47,622 nt of DNA, taken from positions 1-47,622 of the IMG/VR virus record IMGVR_UViG_3300029267_000841. One strand, 5' to 3'. The notes under the pieces were generated by a model. The model was given only the letters and a program-made list of their open reading frames with translations. It had not been told where the DNA came from and ran no database searches. This document shows, piece by piece, positions 6,344-13,822 of the stretch. Every line of letters begins with the position of its first letter. Positions within the stretch are counted from its first letter, which is position 1. Position numbers and translations under genes: made by a program. This stretch comes from a virus.

Positions 6344-7411
6344 ATGTCCGCAACACTCACAAACGGAAAAGAAGAAATCATGACAGTTGGAAAAGGCTAC
6401 CACAAGCTCGGCACCGTCGTTGACGACGCACAGACATGGCAGCAGACCATTGTTAAGGCCGGACTCGACTGGCAGGTTGACAAGCGTCCACTCTACACAG
6501 CTGCAGGTCTCGAACTTCCGACATTCGGCATCTTCCGTCAGGACACCGACGCTTTCCTCGGCGCGGTCGGCAAAGACTACACCCCGATACAGAACAAGTT
6601 CGCGTTCTCTTTCGTAGACTCCCTGCTGGAGTCGGTCGACGGAGCACACTACACGTTCGCCGGGTCGATTGACGACGGTCGTCAGATATGGTGCCTTGCT
6701 CGCGTCCCGATGGACCTTCGAATCAAAGGCACGGACGACATCAGCCAGTCCTACCTCTTCTTCACGACCTTCCACGGAAAGAAGGGCTGTGCTCAGGTGT
6801 CAATCTCCACGGTGCGCGGTATTTGCGACAACCAGCTGCCAGCGTATATGGCCGAGTCGAAGAACCTCGGCAAATTGGTGCGTGTCAAGCACACCCGGAA
6901 CGCGGAAGAGCGGATGAACGACAGCGTTGCTGCACTCAGCGACGTGCGCTCGAACATCAAGACGCTGGAGGACAAGCTCAACGTGCTGGCCACCCGGAAG
7001 ATGACCCACGAGTCGACGTTCGAGGTCATGACTCGTCTGTTCCCCAACCACAACGGCAACGCCATCGTGCAGGACAAGATAGCCAACGTGCTGGAGAACT
7101 TCGAGGACAACGACGGCAACGCGTTTCCGACTCAGAGAGGCACCGCGTACTCCCTGCTGAACGCGTTCACCGACTACATCGACCACGACCGGAAGGTGTA
7201 CCAGTCCGGGAGCGAGGAAGAGCTGGAACGGACACGCGTCAAATCAGCCCTCATGGGAAGCGGAGCGAAGGACAAGCAGGTCGCGCTTGAGACCATCCTC
7301 GAAGCGACGGCAGCGAATCCGACCAAGCAGACCACGACGGTCATTGACATGAAAGAACGAGTCGAAATCAACGACATGCTCAGCATGGTGTACGCTTCGA
7401 GCAACAACTAA
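6344..7411 (+). CDS. DUF932 phage/plasmid-like protein
   Basis: A 355-residue protein. ATG 6344 with AAAGGAGGACTC is preferred over the upstream TTG at 6281, which lies in the TTGACA leader. The sequence fits DUF932 (TIGR03299-like): an N-terminal region with GKGYHKLGTVVDD, a core with KDYTPIQNKFAF and RGICDNQLP, and a charged helical C-terminus with TRVKSALMGSGAKDKQVALE. Members are common in phages and plasmids and their biochemical role is not established. It is the largest gene of the rightward block. Confidence 0.8.
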   Translation: MSATLTNGKEEIMTVGKGYHKLGTVVDDAQTWQQTIVKAGLDWQVDKRPLYTAAGLELPTFGIFRQDTDAFLGAVGKDYTPIQNKFAFSFVDSLLESVDGAHYTFAGSIDDGRQIWCLARVPMDLRIKGTDDISQSYLFFTTFHGKKGCAQVSISTVRGICDNQLPAYMAESKNLGKLVRVKHTRNAEERMNDSVAALSDVRSNIKTLEDKLNVLATRKMTHESTFEVMTRLFPNHNGNAIVQDKIANVLENFEDNDGNAFPTQRGTAYSLLNAFTDYIDHDRKVYQSGSEEELERTRVKSALMGSGAKDKQVALETILEATAANPTKQTTTVIDMKERVEINDMLSMVYASSNN

Positions 7412-7476
7412 TTCTCACCTGTAAAGGACGTACCGGGAGCAGGAAAGCCCGGCACGCTCCATATGAAGGAGGTCAC

Positions 7477-7662
7477 ATGTTCGAGAAGCAGACGATAGAA
7501 AAGCTGCTGGTGTGCAAAGACCCCGACGGCTACGGTGAGGATTGCGGTCGCCGGTGTCCGATTCGGGTACTTGACACAGTAGAATGCACGAAGTACGACG
7601 GTGGTTGCAACCGGCAGATGTGGGTCACGGTTTCGGCCCTGCAGAGGGAGGTGGTCGAATGA
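7477..7662 (+). CDS. Small Cys-rich protein
   Basis: A 61-residue protein starting at ATG 7477 after AAGGAGGTCAC. Five cysteines (VCKDPDG, DCGRRC, ECTKYDGGC) could bind one or two metal ions. The stop overlaps the next start by four bases (ATGA), so the two are coupled. The family is not recognised. Confidence 0.6.
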   Translation: MFEKQTIEKLLVCKDPDGYGEDCGRRCPIRVLDTVECTKYDGGCNRQMWVTVSALQREVVE

Positions 7663-7979
7663 AAGACGCCTTCAAAAAGACGATGGACCGGCTGCGCCGG
7701 GGAAAGTTCAAGGAGTGCTACACGGTGACGACGTCCCGTGGCTACATCATCAACGTTTACAAGGTAGAAGAGGACCGCTTCGAAATCGCGTGGAAAGACT
7801 CGTTTCAGCTGACGTACCTCAGCACGATACGTCTACTCCGTCAACCGCCCGATGTCATCCGCATGGTGGTGCAGAAGCTGCAAGGCTCCGGGTTCGTTGA
7901 AGACAAGAAGTACTTCGACACCGTGGCCTTCGTGATGCGCCTCTACAAGCAGATGGGGGTGTCCCATGAAGATGCTTGA
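7659..7979 (+). CDS. Unknown protein upstream of the sigma factor
   Basis: A 106-residue protein starting at ATG 7659, overlapping the previous stop. A basic N-terminal helix (MKDAFKKTMDRLRRGKFK) is followed by a short beta-sheet region and a helical C-terminus. It overlaps the sigma-factor start by 14 bases. No family is recognised, but tight coupling to a sigma gene makes a regulatory partner role possible. Confidence 0.55.
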   Translation: MKDAFKKTMDRLRRGKFKECYTVTTSRGYIINVYKVEEDRFEIAWKDSFQLTYLSTIRLLRQPPDVIRMVVQKLQGSGFVEDKKYFDTVAFVMRLYKQMGVSHEDA

Positions 7980-8628
7980 CAAGAGCTGGTTCATCCGGAA
8001 GATTTACAACGGCGTCCGCATCGTCGCCTACCGGCACGCGGTCGACCAGCTGCAAGCGCACGACTTCATGCAGGAAGGACTCGTCGCAGCCCTACACGCA
8101 ATTGACAGGTACAAACACAAGAGCACGCAAGACGTCATCCGCCTCATCAGCAGGACGGCGTACAACAGAATCGTAGACGCGCAGCGCGAAGCGATGCGGT
8201 ACCACGCCCGGTTTGCTTCTTCCTCAGACAACGTGGAAGCTCCGATTGACAGCCACGAAGACGAGGTCGAGGCACGCGTCTTTATCCAAGCACTGGAGCG
8301 TCGCCTGTCGGCCCTCGGCAAGCGCGTACTCCGGGAGAAGCTCGCTCCTAGCGATAAGACTTTACAGATGTCAATGGCGGTCCGGCAACACAAACTGGAG
8401 GCACGCGCCTCCGGCAAGCTCGTCATGAGCCTGAACCCGGACTCGATACCGGACAGTCTGATAGCCCGGTCACTTGACATCAGCAAAGCGACTATCAGCA
8501 GGGAGATTAGGCGGATAAAAGAGCAAGCTCAAGCTCTGTTGTTGGACCAACAGGACGAGCAGAAAGGAGAAGAGAGCGAATCGTCCCGGCGTCCAGCGAG
8601 CCGGGGTCCGCTTCGTGCATGTGGTTAG
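7966..8628 (+). CDS. Phage sigma-70-family factor
   Basis: A 220-residue protein resembling a small sigma factor that would redirect host RNA polymerase. Residues about 20-75 resemble sigma region 2 (HDFMQEGLVAALHAIDRYKH, then a helix with AYNRIVDAQREAMRYH). Residues about 155-195 form a region-4-like helix-turn-helix, LIARSLDISKATISREIRRI. The tail is polar. The gene closes the rightward unit, and its last 122 bases overlap the 3' end of the primase gene on the other strand. It could drive late transcription. The family call rests on motif pattern, not alignment. Confidence 0.7.
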   Translation: MKMLDKSWFIRKIYNGVRIVAYRHAVDQLQAHDFMQEGLVAALHAIDRYKHKSTQDVIRLISRTAYNRIVDAQREAMRYHARFASSSDNVEAPIDSHEDEVEARVFIQALERRLSALGKRVLREKLAPSDKTLQMSMAVRQHKLEARASGKLVMSLNPDSIPDSLIARSLDISKATISREIRRIKEQAQALLLDQQDEQKGEESESSRRPASRGPLRACG

Positions 8629-9511
8629 GGTACTGGACTAAGCGCACGCCGAATTTGTGCTTGTAAAGCTTGATAGCGAGATCGGCTGCTTCCCTGTTGG
8701 CGTCACCGTCCAAGAACACGGTAATCCACTCGACGCCAGCAGACCGGAGCAGCCGAATCTGTCTTTGGCTGATGGTCTTTCCAAGTAGGCAACTCGCTCG
8801 ATGTGACCTTCCAATCGCCTGTTCCGTCTTCAAGGCGTCGAATATCCCCTCTGTCAATACGACCGTTCCACCGTTCAGACACTCAAGTCGGAAGAGCACG
8901 TCGGTTTTCGGATACCAGCCGTCCTCAACATCGGGGTTGATGGTCTTCAACGGCGACGGCACGAATGACCGGCCCTGAAAGAAGACGACCTTGCCTCGGT
9001 CGTAGAATGGGAAGACCACCCGACCTTCGTATCCGTCAAGTAGACCAACGTCCAGCCGGTCGAGCTGTATTCCGCGTCGGCGCAGGTACTCCAGCGCCAT
9101 CTTACCAGCAAGCGCCGTGCCAGCCACCTCCGGGAGGGCCTCGAAGCGGTCCCGGAACCACCTGTCGGTGTCCACCTCCGGGCCGGGGTCGGACCGACCC
9201 GAATTTAAGCGCTTAGAAAGCGCAGACGAGGTATCTTCCTTGGCCTCGCCGGGCCGGGGTCGGGCCTTAGGCCCTAGGAGGCCACGACCGCCTCCGAAGC
9301 CCGTCGCCGTGCCTTCCCTCAGGTCATATAGGAGGACCGGCAGCGGACCGGCAGCACCACATGAGAAGCAGTGGAACCGGCCAGCCCGGAAGGACACCCC
9401 GAAGTTGAGTGACTCGCCTCGGTGATACGGACACCGGAAGTTGTACCACTCCTTGCGACGGTGGAAATCGCCTAGCTGCTCGAACACGTAGTCACGGTCT
9501 ACTCGTGGCAT
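8507..9511 (-). CDS. DnaG-type primase with zinc-binding and TOPRIM domains
   Basis: A 334-residue protein that would make RNA primers for replication. ATG 9511 overlaps the previous stop. The N-terminal zinc site reads CPYH (about residues 28-31) then CFSC (about 48-51), a CHCC zinc-binding domain. A low-complexity insertion (about 75-112, including DTSSALSKRL) is copy 2 of the palindromic element. The TOPRIM core has LTEGIFDALK and FLDGD, with the DPG motif near the end. It is shorter than bacterial DnaG and lacks its helicase-binding domain, as is usual in phages. The 3' end overlaps the sigma gene antisense. Confidence 0.85.
   Translation of the reverse strand: MPRVDRDYVFEQLGDFHRRKEWYNFRCPYHRGESLNFGVSFRAGRFHCFSCGAAGPLPVLLYDLREGTATGFGGGRGLLGPKARPRPGEAKEDTSSALSKRLNSGRSDPGPEVDTDRWFRDRFEALPEVAGTALAGKMALEYLRRRGIQLDRLDVGLLDGYEGRVVFPFYDRGKVVFFQGRSFVPSPLKTINPDVEDGWYPKTDVLFRLECLNGGTVVLTEGIFDALKTEQAIGRSHRASCLLGKTISQRQIRLLRSAGVEWITVFLDGDANREAADLAIKLYKHKFGVRLVQYPNHMHEADPGSLDAGTIRSLLLSARPVGPTTELELALLSA
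9202..9280 (-). repeat. Dispersed palindromic element, copy 2 (in-frame in primase)
   Basis: On the plus strand it starts AATTTAAGCGCTTAG, continues AAAGCGCAGACGAGGTATC and ends near CCTTAGGCCCTAGG. The first 38 bases match 35980-36017 at all but about six positions. It is read through in frame between the zinc-binding and TOPRIM domains, where a linker tolerates added residues. Confidence 0.7.
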
Positions 9512-9765
9512 GCGAGGAACTCCTGTAGTCGTTGTTCGCTTGCGAACCCCATACCGCACAGCATACCCCACTGCACGGAGAAAGGCTCGATGCGTTCCAG
9601 CTTCTCCAGCACTCGCTTTACAGCTGCAACTAGCGCCGGTCGTTTACCGGGAGCTGCTGCTGGTCGGCGTTGAGTGACGGATACAACTGGAACACGTCTA
9701 GCCCTCCGGTAACATACCGGGTTGTATTGCTTGACAACCGTCAATCCTTCTTCGGTGGCGTCCAC
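9499..9765 (-). CDS. Small basic protein of unknown function
   Basis: The end at 9499 overlaps the primase start. The start is uncertain. GTG 9765, with GGAA eight bases upstream, gives 88 residues. ATG 9825 and TTG 9744 are alternatives, with poorer ribosome binding sites. The visible protein is basic in the middle (RRARRVPVVSVTQRR) with a helical C-terminus (LVAAVKRVLEKLERIE). No family is recognised. Confidence 0.45.
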   Translation of the reverse strand: MDATEEGLTVVKQYNPVCYRRARRVPVVSVTQRRPAAAPGKRPALVAAVKRVLEKLERIEPFSVQWGMLCGMGFASEQRLQEFLACHE

Positions 9766-10232
9766 TTCGTCGTTTCCAGTGGTTTGAGGATTCGGGACAT
9801 CTGCTTGACAAAGCACTGCATGCAATACGCGACCGTTCCACCGAGCTGAGGCGAGGAAAAGGTCAAGGCGTCAACGGCGTCGCCATGCACCGGGCAGGTG
9901 TACACCACCTTGCCTTCGGCTAGTGCTGCCTTTTCACCTTCGGCGTTTGTCTTGTTGGCTACCTCGTCTACCGCTTTTCTCAGCTTGTCGACGTCTTCCT
10001 CAATCTCCGGGCGCTCTACCGGGCGCTGCAGGTCCGGATTCGGACACGACTTGAAATTGACAGTCGACACATTGAGCGGAGCGCACAGCTTCAACTTTCC
10101 ATCCACTATACACTCACACTCGATTCCACAACCACACATCTTGTCACTTGACACGCGCAAACCTCCTTTGTTCGGGTTCAGTCTGTTCGCCATCTTCGCT
10201 ATGCGTTGGCCTAAAGTAAGTTTCCTATCCAT
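9741..10232 (-). CDS. Cys-rich putative zinc protein
   Basis: A 163-residue protein starting at ATG 10232 after GGGAGAGGGC, overlapping the end of the helicase gene. The N-terminal half has a dense Cys cluster (MCGCGIECEC). The second half has CPVHG (about residue 113) and CMQC (about residue 137), a likely zinc site. A helical, acidic linker joins them. It lies between helicase and primase genes, so a replisome accessory role is plausible. The family is not recognised. Confidence 0.6.
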   Translation of the reverse strand: MDRKLTLGQRIAKMANRLNPNKGGLRVSSDKMCGCGIECECIVDGKLKLCAPLNVSTVNFKSCPNPDLQRPVERPEIEEDVDKLRKAVDEVANKTNAEGEKAALAEGKVVYTCPVHGDAVDALTFSSPQLGGTVAYCMQCFVKQMSRILKPLETTKWTPPKKD

Positions 10233-11470
10233 GCCCTCTCCCAATCGGTCTCGACCTCTACCGTCACCTCGGACACGTCGTCCCGGTTCTTAGCGAGGAA
10301 CAGCCGGGCCGTCTGTGGCCGAGACCGTTTTTCGTCTAAAGTTTGATTGACAGACACCATAACGTCTGCACAGGCTGCTTTTTCGTAGCACTCGGCGAGG
10401 TCCTCCATCGTGACCAGCTCCTCGCTTGCTCCGCTCCGGTTCGTTTGCGACGCGGTCCACGCTGCTGCGTTGAACTCGTCGGCCAGCTCCCTCATCGTGT
10501 AGTAGACCTCGGACAGCTCGTGTCTTCGCTGGTCGTAGCTCTTGGTGGAGCGCATGAGGTCCGCGTAGTCGAAGATGAGGACGTCCGGGAAGAACCCGTA
10601 CTTGTTCCGCACGAGGTTGATGTGTTCCCGGACCATCGGCACCGTGCAGCTGTACGCCGGGTACCGCTTGACGATGATGGACTCTTCCGCTATTCCGTCG
10701 GCGAGGTCGAGTATCTTGTCATACGCGGTAGCCTTCTTCCTTTTTAGCTCCTTCTTGCTCATCCGGGTCATCGCCATGAAGTACCGGCGCTTGATGACGT
10801 TCGCCGAAAGCTCGAACGTGTAGTGCGCGACGTTGAACCCGGCGAGCGCTGCGTACTTCCCGACGTTAACCAGCGACGTGCTTTTTCCTTTGTTAGGCGG
10901 AGTGACGATGACGTTCAACGTCTTCCGCACGGCACCACCACCGAGCTTCTCGTCGAGCGAGGTGATGCCGGTAGGAATGAACTGTTCTCCGGCGTCAAGC
11001 TCCTGCAGCACCTTCTTTTTGTCCTTCCAAAACAGGTCGCCGACGTCCCCGTCCACGAAGGAGAGCACCGTGTTCTTGATGCGGTCGTATATGCGGTCGT
11101 ATTCTCCCTTGTCAAGCAACACCGTACTCTCCAACAGCACGTCCTTGATTCGCGTCTTCTTGACGAAGTCCTTCAACGAGTCTTCGAGGAAGTCGATGTT
11201 CAGCACCGGCTCGTCGTAGAGCGGATGCACCAACTCCTCTATGTCCTCTGTCAAGTAGTTCTGCCTCTCCAAGTAGAGCGTGAACGAGTCACGCGACGGA
11301 GTGGCACTGTACTGGTCGTAGAACTCCAATGCGTGACGCACGACGTCGGACTCGGTTTCGTCCTTGAACATACCGCGTTCTAGGTAGGTCCGGTACCTTG
11401 ACAGAAAAGACGGGTCCTGCAGTATCGCCTTTGTCAAGTTCGTCTGAAACTCCGGGGACAGGACACTCAT
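10211..11470 (-). CDS. DnaB-like replicative helicase
   Basis: A 419-residue ATPase that would unwind DNA at the phage fork. The N-terminal helical domain (about 1-150) is followed by a RecA-fold core: an entry motif GITSLDEKLGGG, a Walker A variant TPPNKGKST (about residues 190-198), a Walker B at VLIFDYADLM, and AAWTASQTNR, the DnaB/Sak4-type glutamine motif. The start overlaps the stop of the kinase-MazG fusion by four bases. The Walker A differs from the usual GxxGxGKT but keeps GKS/T. A DnaB-type helicase is more likely than a RecA-like recombinase because of the helical N-terminus. Confidence 0.82.
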   Translation of the reverse strand: MSVLSPEFQTNLTKAILQDPSFLSRYRTYLERGMFKDETESDVVRHALEFYDQYSATPSRDSFTLYLERQNYLTEDIEELVHPLYDEPVLNIDFLEDSLKDFVKKTRIKDVLLESTVLLDKGEYDRIYDRIKNTVLSFVDGDVGDLFWKDKKKVLQELDAGEQFIPTGITSLDEKLGGGAVRKTLNVIVTPPNKGKSTSLVNVGKYAALAGFNVAHYTFELSANVIKRRYFMAMTRMSKKELKRKKATAYDKILDLADGIAEESIIVKRYPAYSCTVPMVREHINLVRNKYGFFPDVLIFDYADLMRSTKSYDQRRHELSEVYYTMRELADEFNAAAWTASQTNRSGASEELVTMEDLAECYEKAACADVMVSVNQTLDEKRSRPQTARLFLAKNRDDVSEVTVEVETDWERAWIGNLL

Positions 11471-12609
11471 TCGCCGGTCGACTCCTCCCCGTTACCGGGA
11501 CGAGTAGCCACGCCGACGTGGTTGTCGTCGCCTTTCTTCTTTACACGTTTGTCGTACCCGTTCGCTTGACGCTTGAGATTGACCTTGAGCTTCGCGTAGT
11601 ACGTCCGGGCGAAGAACGTCGCGTCCATGCCGAGCGACTGCGACGCGGACATCATGAAGTGCCACGCGTCTATCAACTCGACACGCGCCTTTCTGATGTC
11701 GGCCAGCTCCTTCGACCACCACGTTTCCGGCAGCTGCTCCAGTAGCTCGTTCAGCTCCTCGATTGCACGCGACACGAAGCGCCGGGTCCAGTCGACCGGG
11801 GTCGCCATCAACGGCATTTCGTTGTGCTGCACCGCTTCGGACCGCAGCTTCTCCATTGTCAAGTTCAGCGGAGCGAGCGTTTGGTCCGACAGCGTAGCGT
11901 TGCACGCCATCATCGTCGCGAGGTTCCGGTCGTCGAACGAGATACCGGCGACCTCCGGCGCATCGCGTAGGTCCTCCATCGCTCGTTCAATGCGCCCGTC
12001 AATTGGCACGTACTGAGTAGGAACGAAGGGAGGCATCCCGGCGATGTGCGGTATGTCTTTGGTGTTGTCAATGAGCGTGAGCGGTACGGACCGCCGTTTG
12101 TTGGCAACTGCGTACGCGTTCCGCATCAGAATCTCTTCGAGGACGCGCAGCTGGTTCCGGTCGTCGGTGATGAGCCGAGCGTTCATGAGCGACTCGTTCT
12201 TCGTTCCCTCGTCGCGCTTCAACGCTCGCGCCTTGCGGACTACGTCATCGCAGGTGTAAACGAGGAACATACACGCCAACCCGGAGTTCCGAACGAACTG
12301 GTCGTACAGCCACTCTACCTGATTCGGCGTGCGAGGGAAACCGTCGACGAAGAGCGTCATGCCCGGTTCTATCCTGTCAACTGCATCACAGATGAGGTTT
12401 CGTACGAACGACTCCGTCATTTCGGGCGCGGTCGGGTTCTCACATTCGGCCATGGTCTGCGCACCGAAGTGCTCCCGGCACGCTTGACCGGGGAAAACGG
12501 CCATGAGCTTGTCCGGGTCCGTTTCGATGATGCCACGGATATGCGACGTTTTCCCGGCAGCAAGGCGACCGATGACCCACACCACGTTCTTTTTGTCTCC
12601 GTAAAGCAT
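11467..12609 (-). CDS. Adenylate-kinase-like / MazG-type pyrophosphohydrolase fusion
   Basis: A 380-residue two-domain nucleotide enzyme. Residues about 8-200 resemble a nucleoside monophosphate kinase, with P-loop GRLAAGKTS, the adenylate kinase signature DGFPRTPNQVEWL, and a C-terminal Arg/Asp helix (ARLITDDRNQLRVLEEI). The LID appears short. Residues about 270-345 carry the all-alpha NTP pyrophosphatase pattern, EELNE then ELID (EExxE...ExxD), as in MazG and dimeric dUTPases. Being nine bases downstream of purZ, the C-terminal domain is a candidate MazZ making dGMP from dGTP. The kinase could act on dZMP. The tail (last 35 residues) is disordered. Domain calls are firm; substrates are inferred. 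Confidence 0.8.
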   Translation of the reverse strand: MLYGDKKNVVWVIGRLAAGKTSHIRGIIETDPDKLMAVFPGQACREHFGAQTMAECENPTAPEMTESFVRNLICDAVDRIEPGMTLFVDGFPRTPNQVEWLYDQFVRNSGLACMFLVYTCDDVVRKARALKRDEGTKNESLMNARLITDDRNQLRVLEEILMRNAYAVANKRRSVPLTLIDNTKDIPHIAGMPPFVPTQYVPIDGRIERAMEDLRDAPEVAGISFDDRNLATMMACNATLSDQTLAPLNLTMEKLRSEAVQHNEMPLMATPVDWTRRFVSRAIEELNELLEQLPETWWSKELADIRKARVELIDAWHFMMSASQSLGMDATFFARTYYAKLKVNLKRQANGYDKRVKKKGDDNHVGVATRPGNGEESTGE

Positions 12610-12618
12610 GGTGCCTCC

Positions 12619-13710
12619 TTATAGCACCACCATGTCGCCGTTTTTCGCTCCGGTTCCGAGGTGGCTGATTTCGGGTTTGTACTTGACGTCGGATATCCAC
12701 TCGTCACCGACTGTTTCCTGTAGCTCGTTGAGCCAGATACGTGTTTCCACCGACAGGTCGTCCAACTCGGTCTTTCCGACGTCGGCAGCGCAGAGGTGAT
12801 TGACAAAGTTCACAAACAGCTTGGTCGGTGCACAGGCCCTTATGAACTTGCGGACTTGGTAGTGGCTGAACGTGAAGAGGCGTCGGACCTTGTTCGTGAC
12901 CGTTGTCCTCTCTGTCAAGTCGATGTCGGAACCGGACGTTGCCTTGAGCTTGTCCCAATCGATCTCTTCGTGGTCGTCGTACCACGGACCGGAATGGCCG
13001 ATTTGGTTGCCCTCTCCGTCGAACATGTTCCCGACTCGAATCGGGTACGTGCGAAGACAGCCGTACACGTCGCCGAGCCACAGCGGAGGAATACACGCGT
13101 TGTTCAGTATCGACATCGTCGTGACATCCCTGCTCGTGACGAACGGGTACTCGTGCCCGTGGTTCAATGAGAGGTCGAATCCCTGCGCTCCCTCGACCAG
13201 CACGGTTCCACCGATTGACAGGTGCTTCTGAGTCAACGCGGTGGTGTCGCCTATCCACTGTTTAAGCTTCGGCTCGTCCTTCGCCAGTTTTGCGACTCGC
13301 ATCACTTTACGGGAGAGAGAACCTCCGCAGCCTTTCAACGTGCTGCTTATCCGGGCGAGCACCTTCGCTTCGTGGTCCCGGTCTTCCTCTGTGATGACGG
13401 CGCAGTGCGGATGAATCGTGAGGCGGTCGGCGACGTCGAACTCCTCTATCTCTTTGAGGAGTCTATCTATCGTGACCGCTCCACCGGCGTTGATTGCCAG
13501 CTCGCAGTCCGTGTTCACGAACGAGGTAGGCACTTGACAGCTGACATACTTCTTTCCATCGTCGTCGACGAAGGTGTGTCCGGCGTTGCTCATGAAGTCG
13601 CACGTCGCCAGCGACACGTCGTGTGCTAGCGCTAAGTACCCGATGAGCTTACCTTTCCCGGTCGAACCCCACTGACCGTCAAGGACGATGTTCGCTTTTC
13701 CTTTTATCAT
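12619..13710 (-). CDS. purZ: PurZ: dGMP-dependent 2-aminoadenylosuccinate synthetase
   Basis: A 363-residue homologue of adenylosuccinate synthetase (PurA, about 430 residues in bacteria). In Z-genome phages PurZ condenses dGMP with aspartate to give the precursor of 2-aminoadenine nucleotides. The N-terminus reads DGQWGSTGKGK. PurA has WGDEGKGK there, and loss of the catalytic Asp to Ser or Gly is the known PurZ mark. NAGHT, EGAQG and HGHEYPFVTS are conserved, and the end has GTGAKNGDMVVL in place of the PurA STGPDRTET region. ATG 13710 follows GGGAG-TTTACAG. The next gene is the kinase-MazG fusion. Plain PurA activity is unlikely given the Asp loss. Confidence 0.88.
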   Translation of the reverse strand: MIKGKANIVLDGQWGSTGKGKLIGYLALAHDVSLATCDFMSNAGHTFVDDDGKKYVSCQVPTSFVNTDCELAINAGGAVTIDRLLKEIEEFDVADRLTIHPHCAVITEEDRDHEAKVLARISSTLKGCGGSLSRKVMRVAKLAKDEPKLKQWIGDTTALTQKHLSIGGTVLVEGAQGFDLSLNHGHEYPFVTSRDVTTMSILNNACIPPLWLGDVYGCLRTYPIRVGNMFDGEGNQIGHSGPWYDDHEEIDWDKLKATSGSDIDLTERTTVTNKVRRLFTFSHYQVRKFIRACAPTKLFVNFVNHLCAADVGKTELDDLSVETRIWLNELQETVGDEWISDVKYKPEISHLGTGAKNGDMVVL

Positions 13711-13717
13711 CTGTAAA

Positions 13718-13822
13718 CTCCCATAGTTAACGAGCGAAGGGAGGGAAGACGATTGGTGTCCTCCCTGTGGCAGTAGGACGTAGCAGCCATGAAACGCCCT
13801 TCGGGGTCCCTTCGCTCTGTGT
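13718..13822 (-). promoter_or_regulatory. Structured leader of purZ
   Basis: The 112 bases between the SSB stop and purZ are rich in complementary segments. An outer stem pairs GAGCGAAGGGA (13732-13742) with TCCCTTCGCTC (13807-13817), 11 bp. An alternative or nested hairpin (13742-13766) has a 9-bp stem with one G-T pair and a 7-base loop. A third is CCC-TTCG-GGG (13796-13805). There is no T tract, so a simple terminator is unlikely. A regulatory RNA, processing site or attenuator controlling purZ is possible. Confidence 0.6.

Noticed and set aside
12619-13710. Ordinary host-type purA acquired by the phage
   Set aside because: The catalytic Asp and adjacent Glu are replaced and the protein is about 70 residues shorter than PurA, both typical of PurZ.
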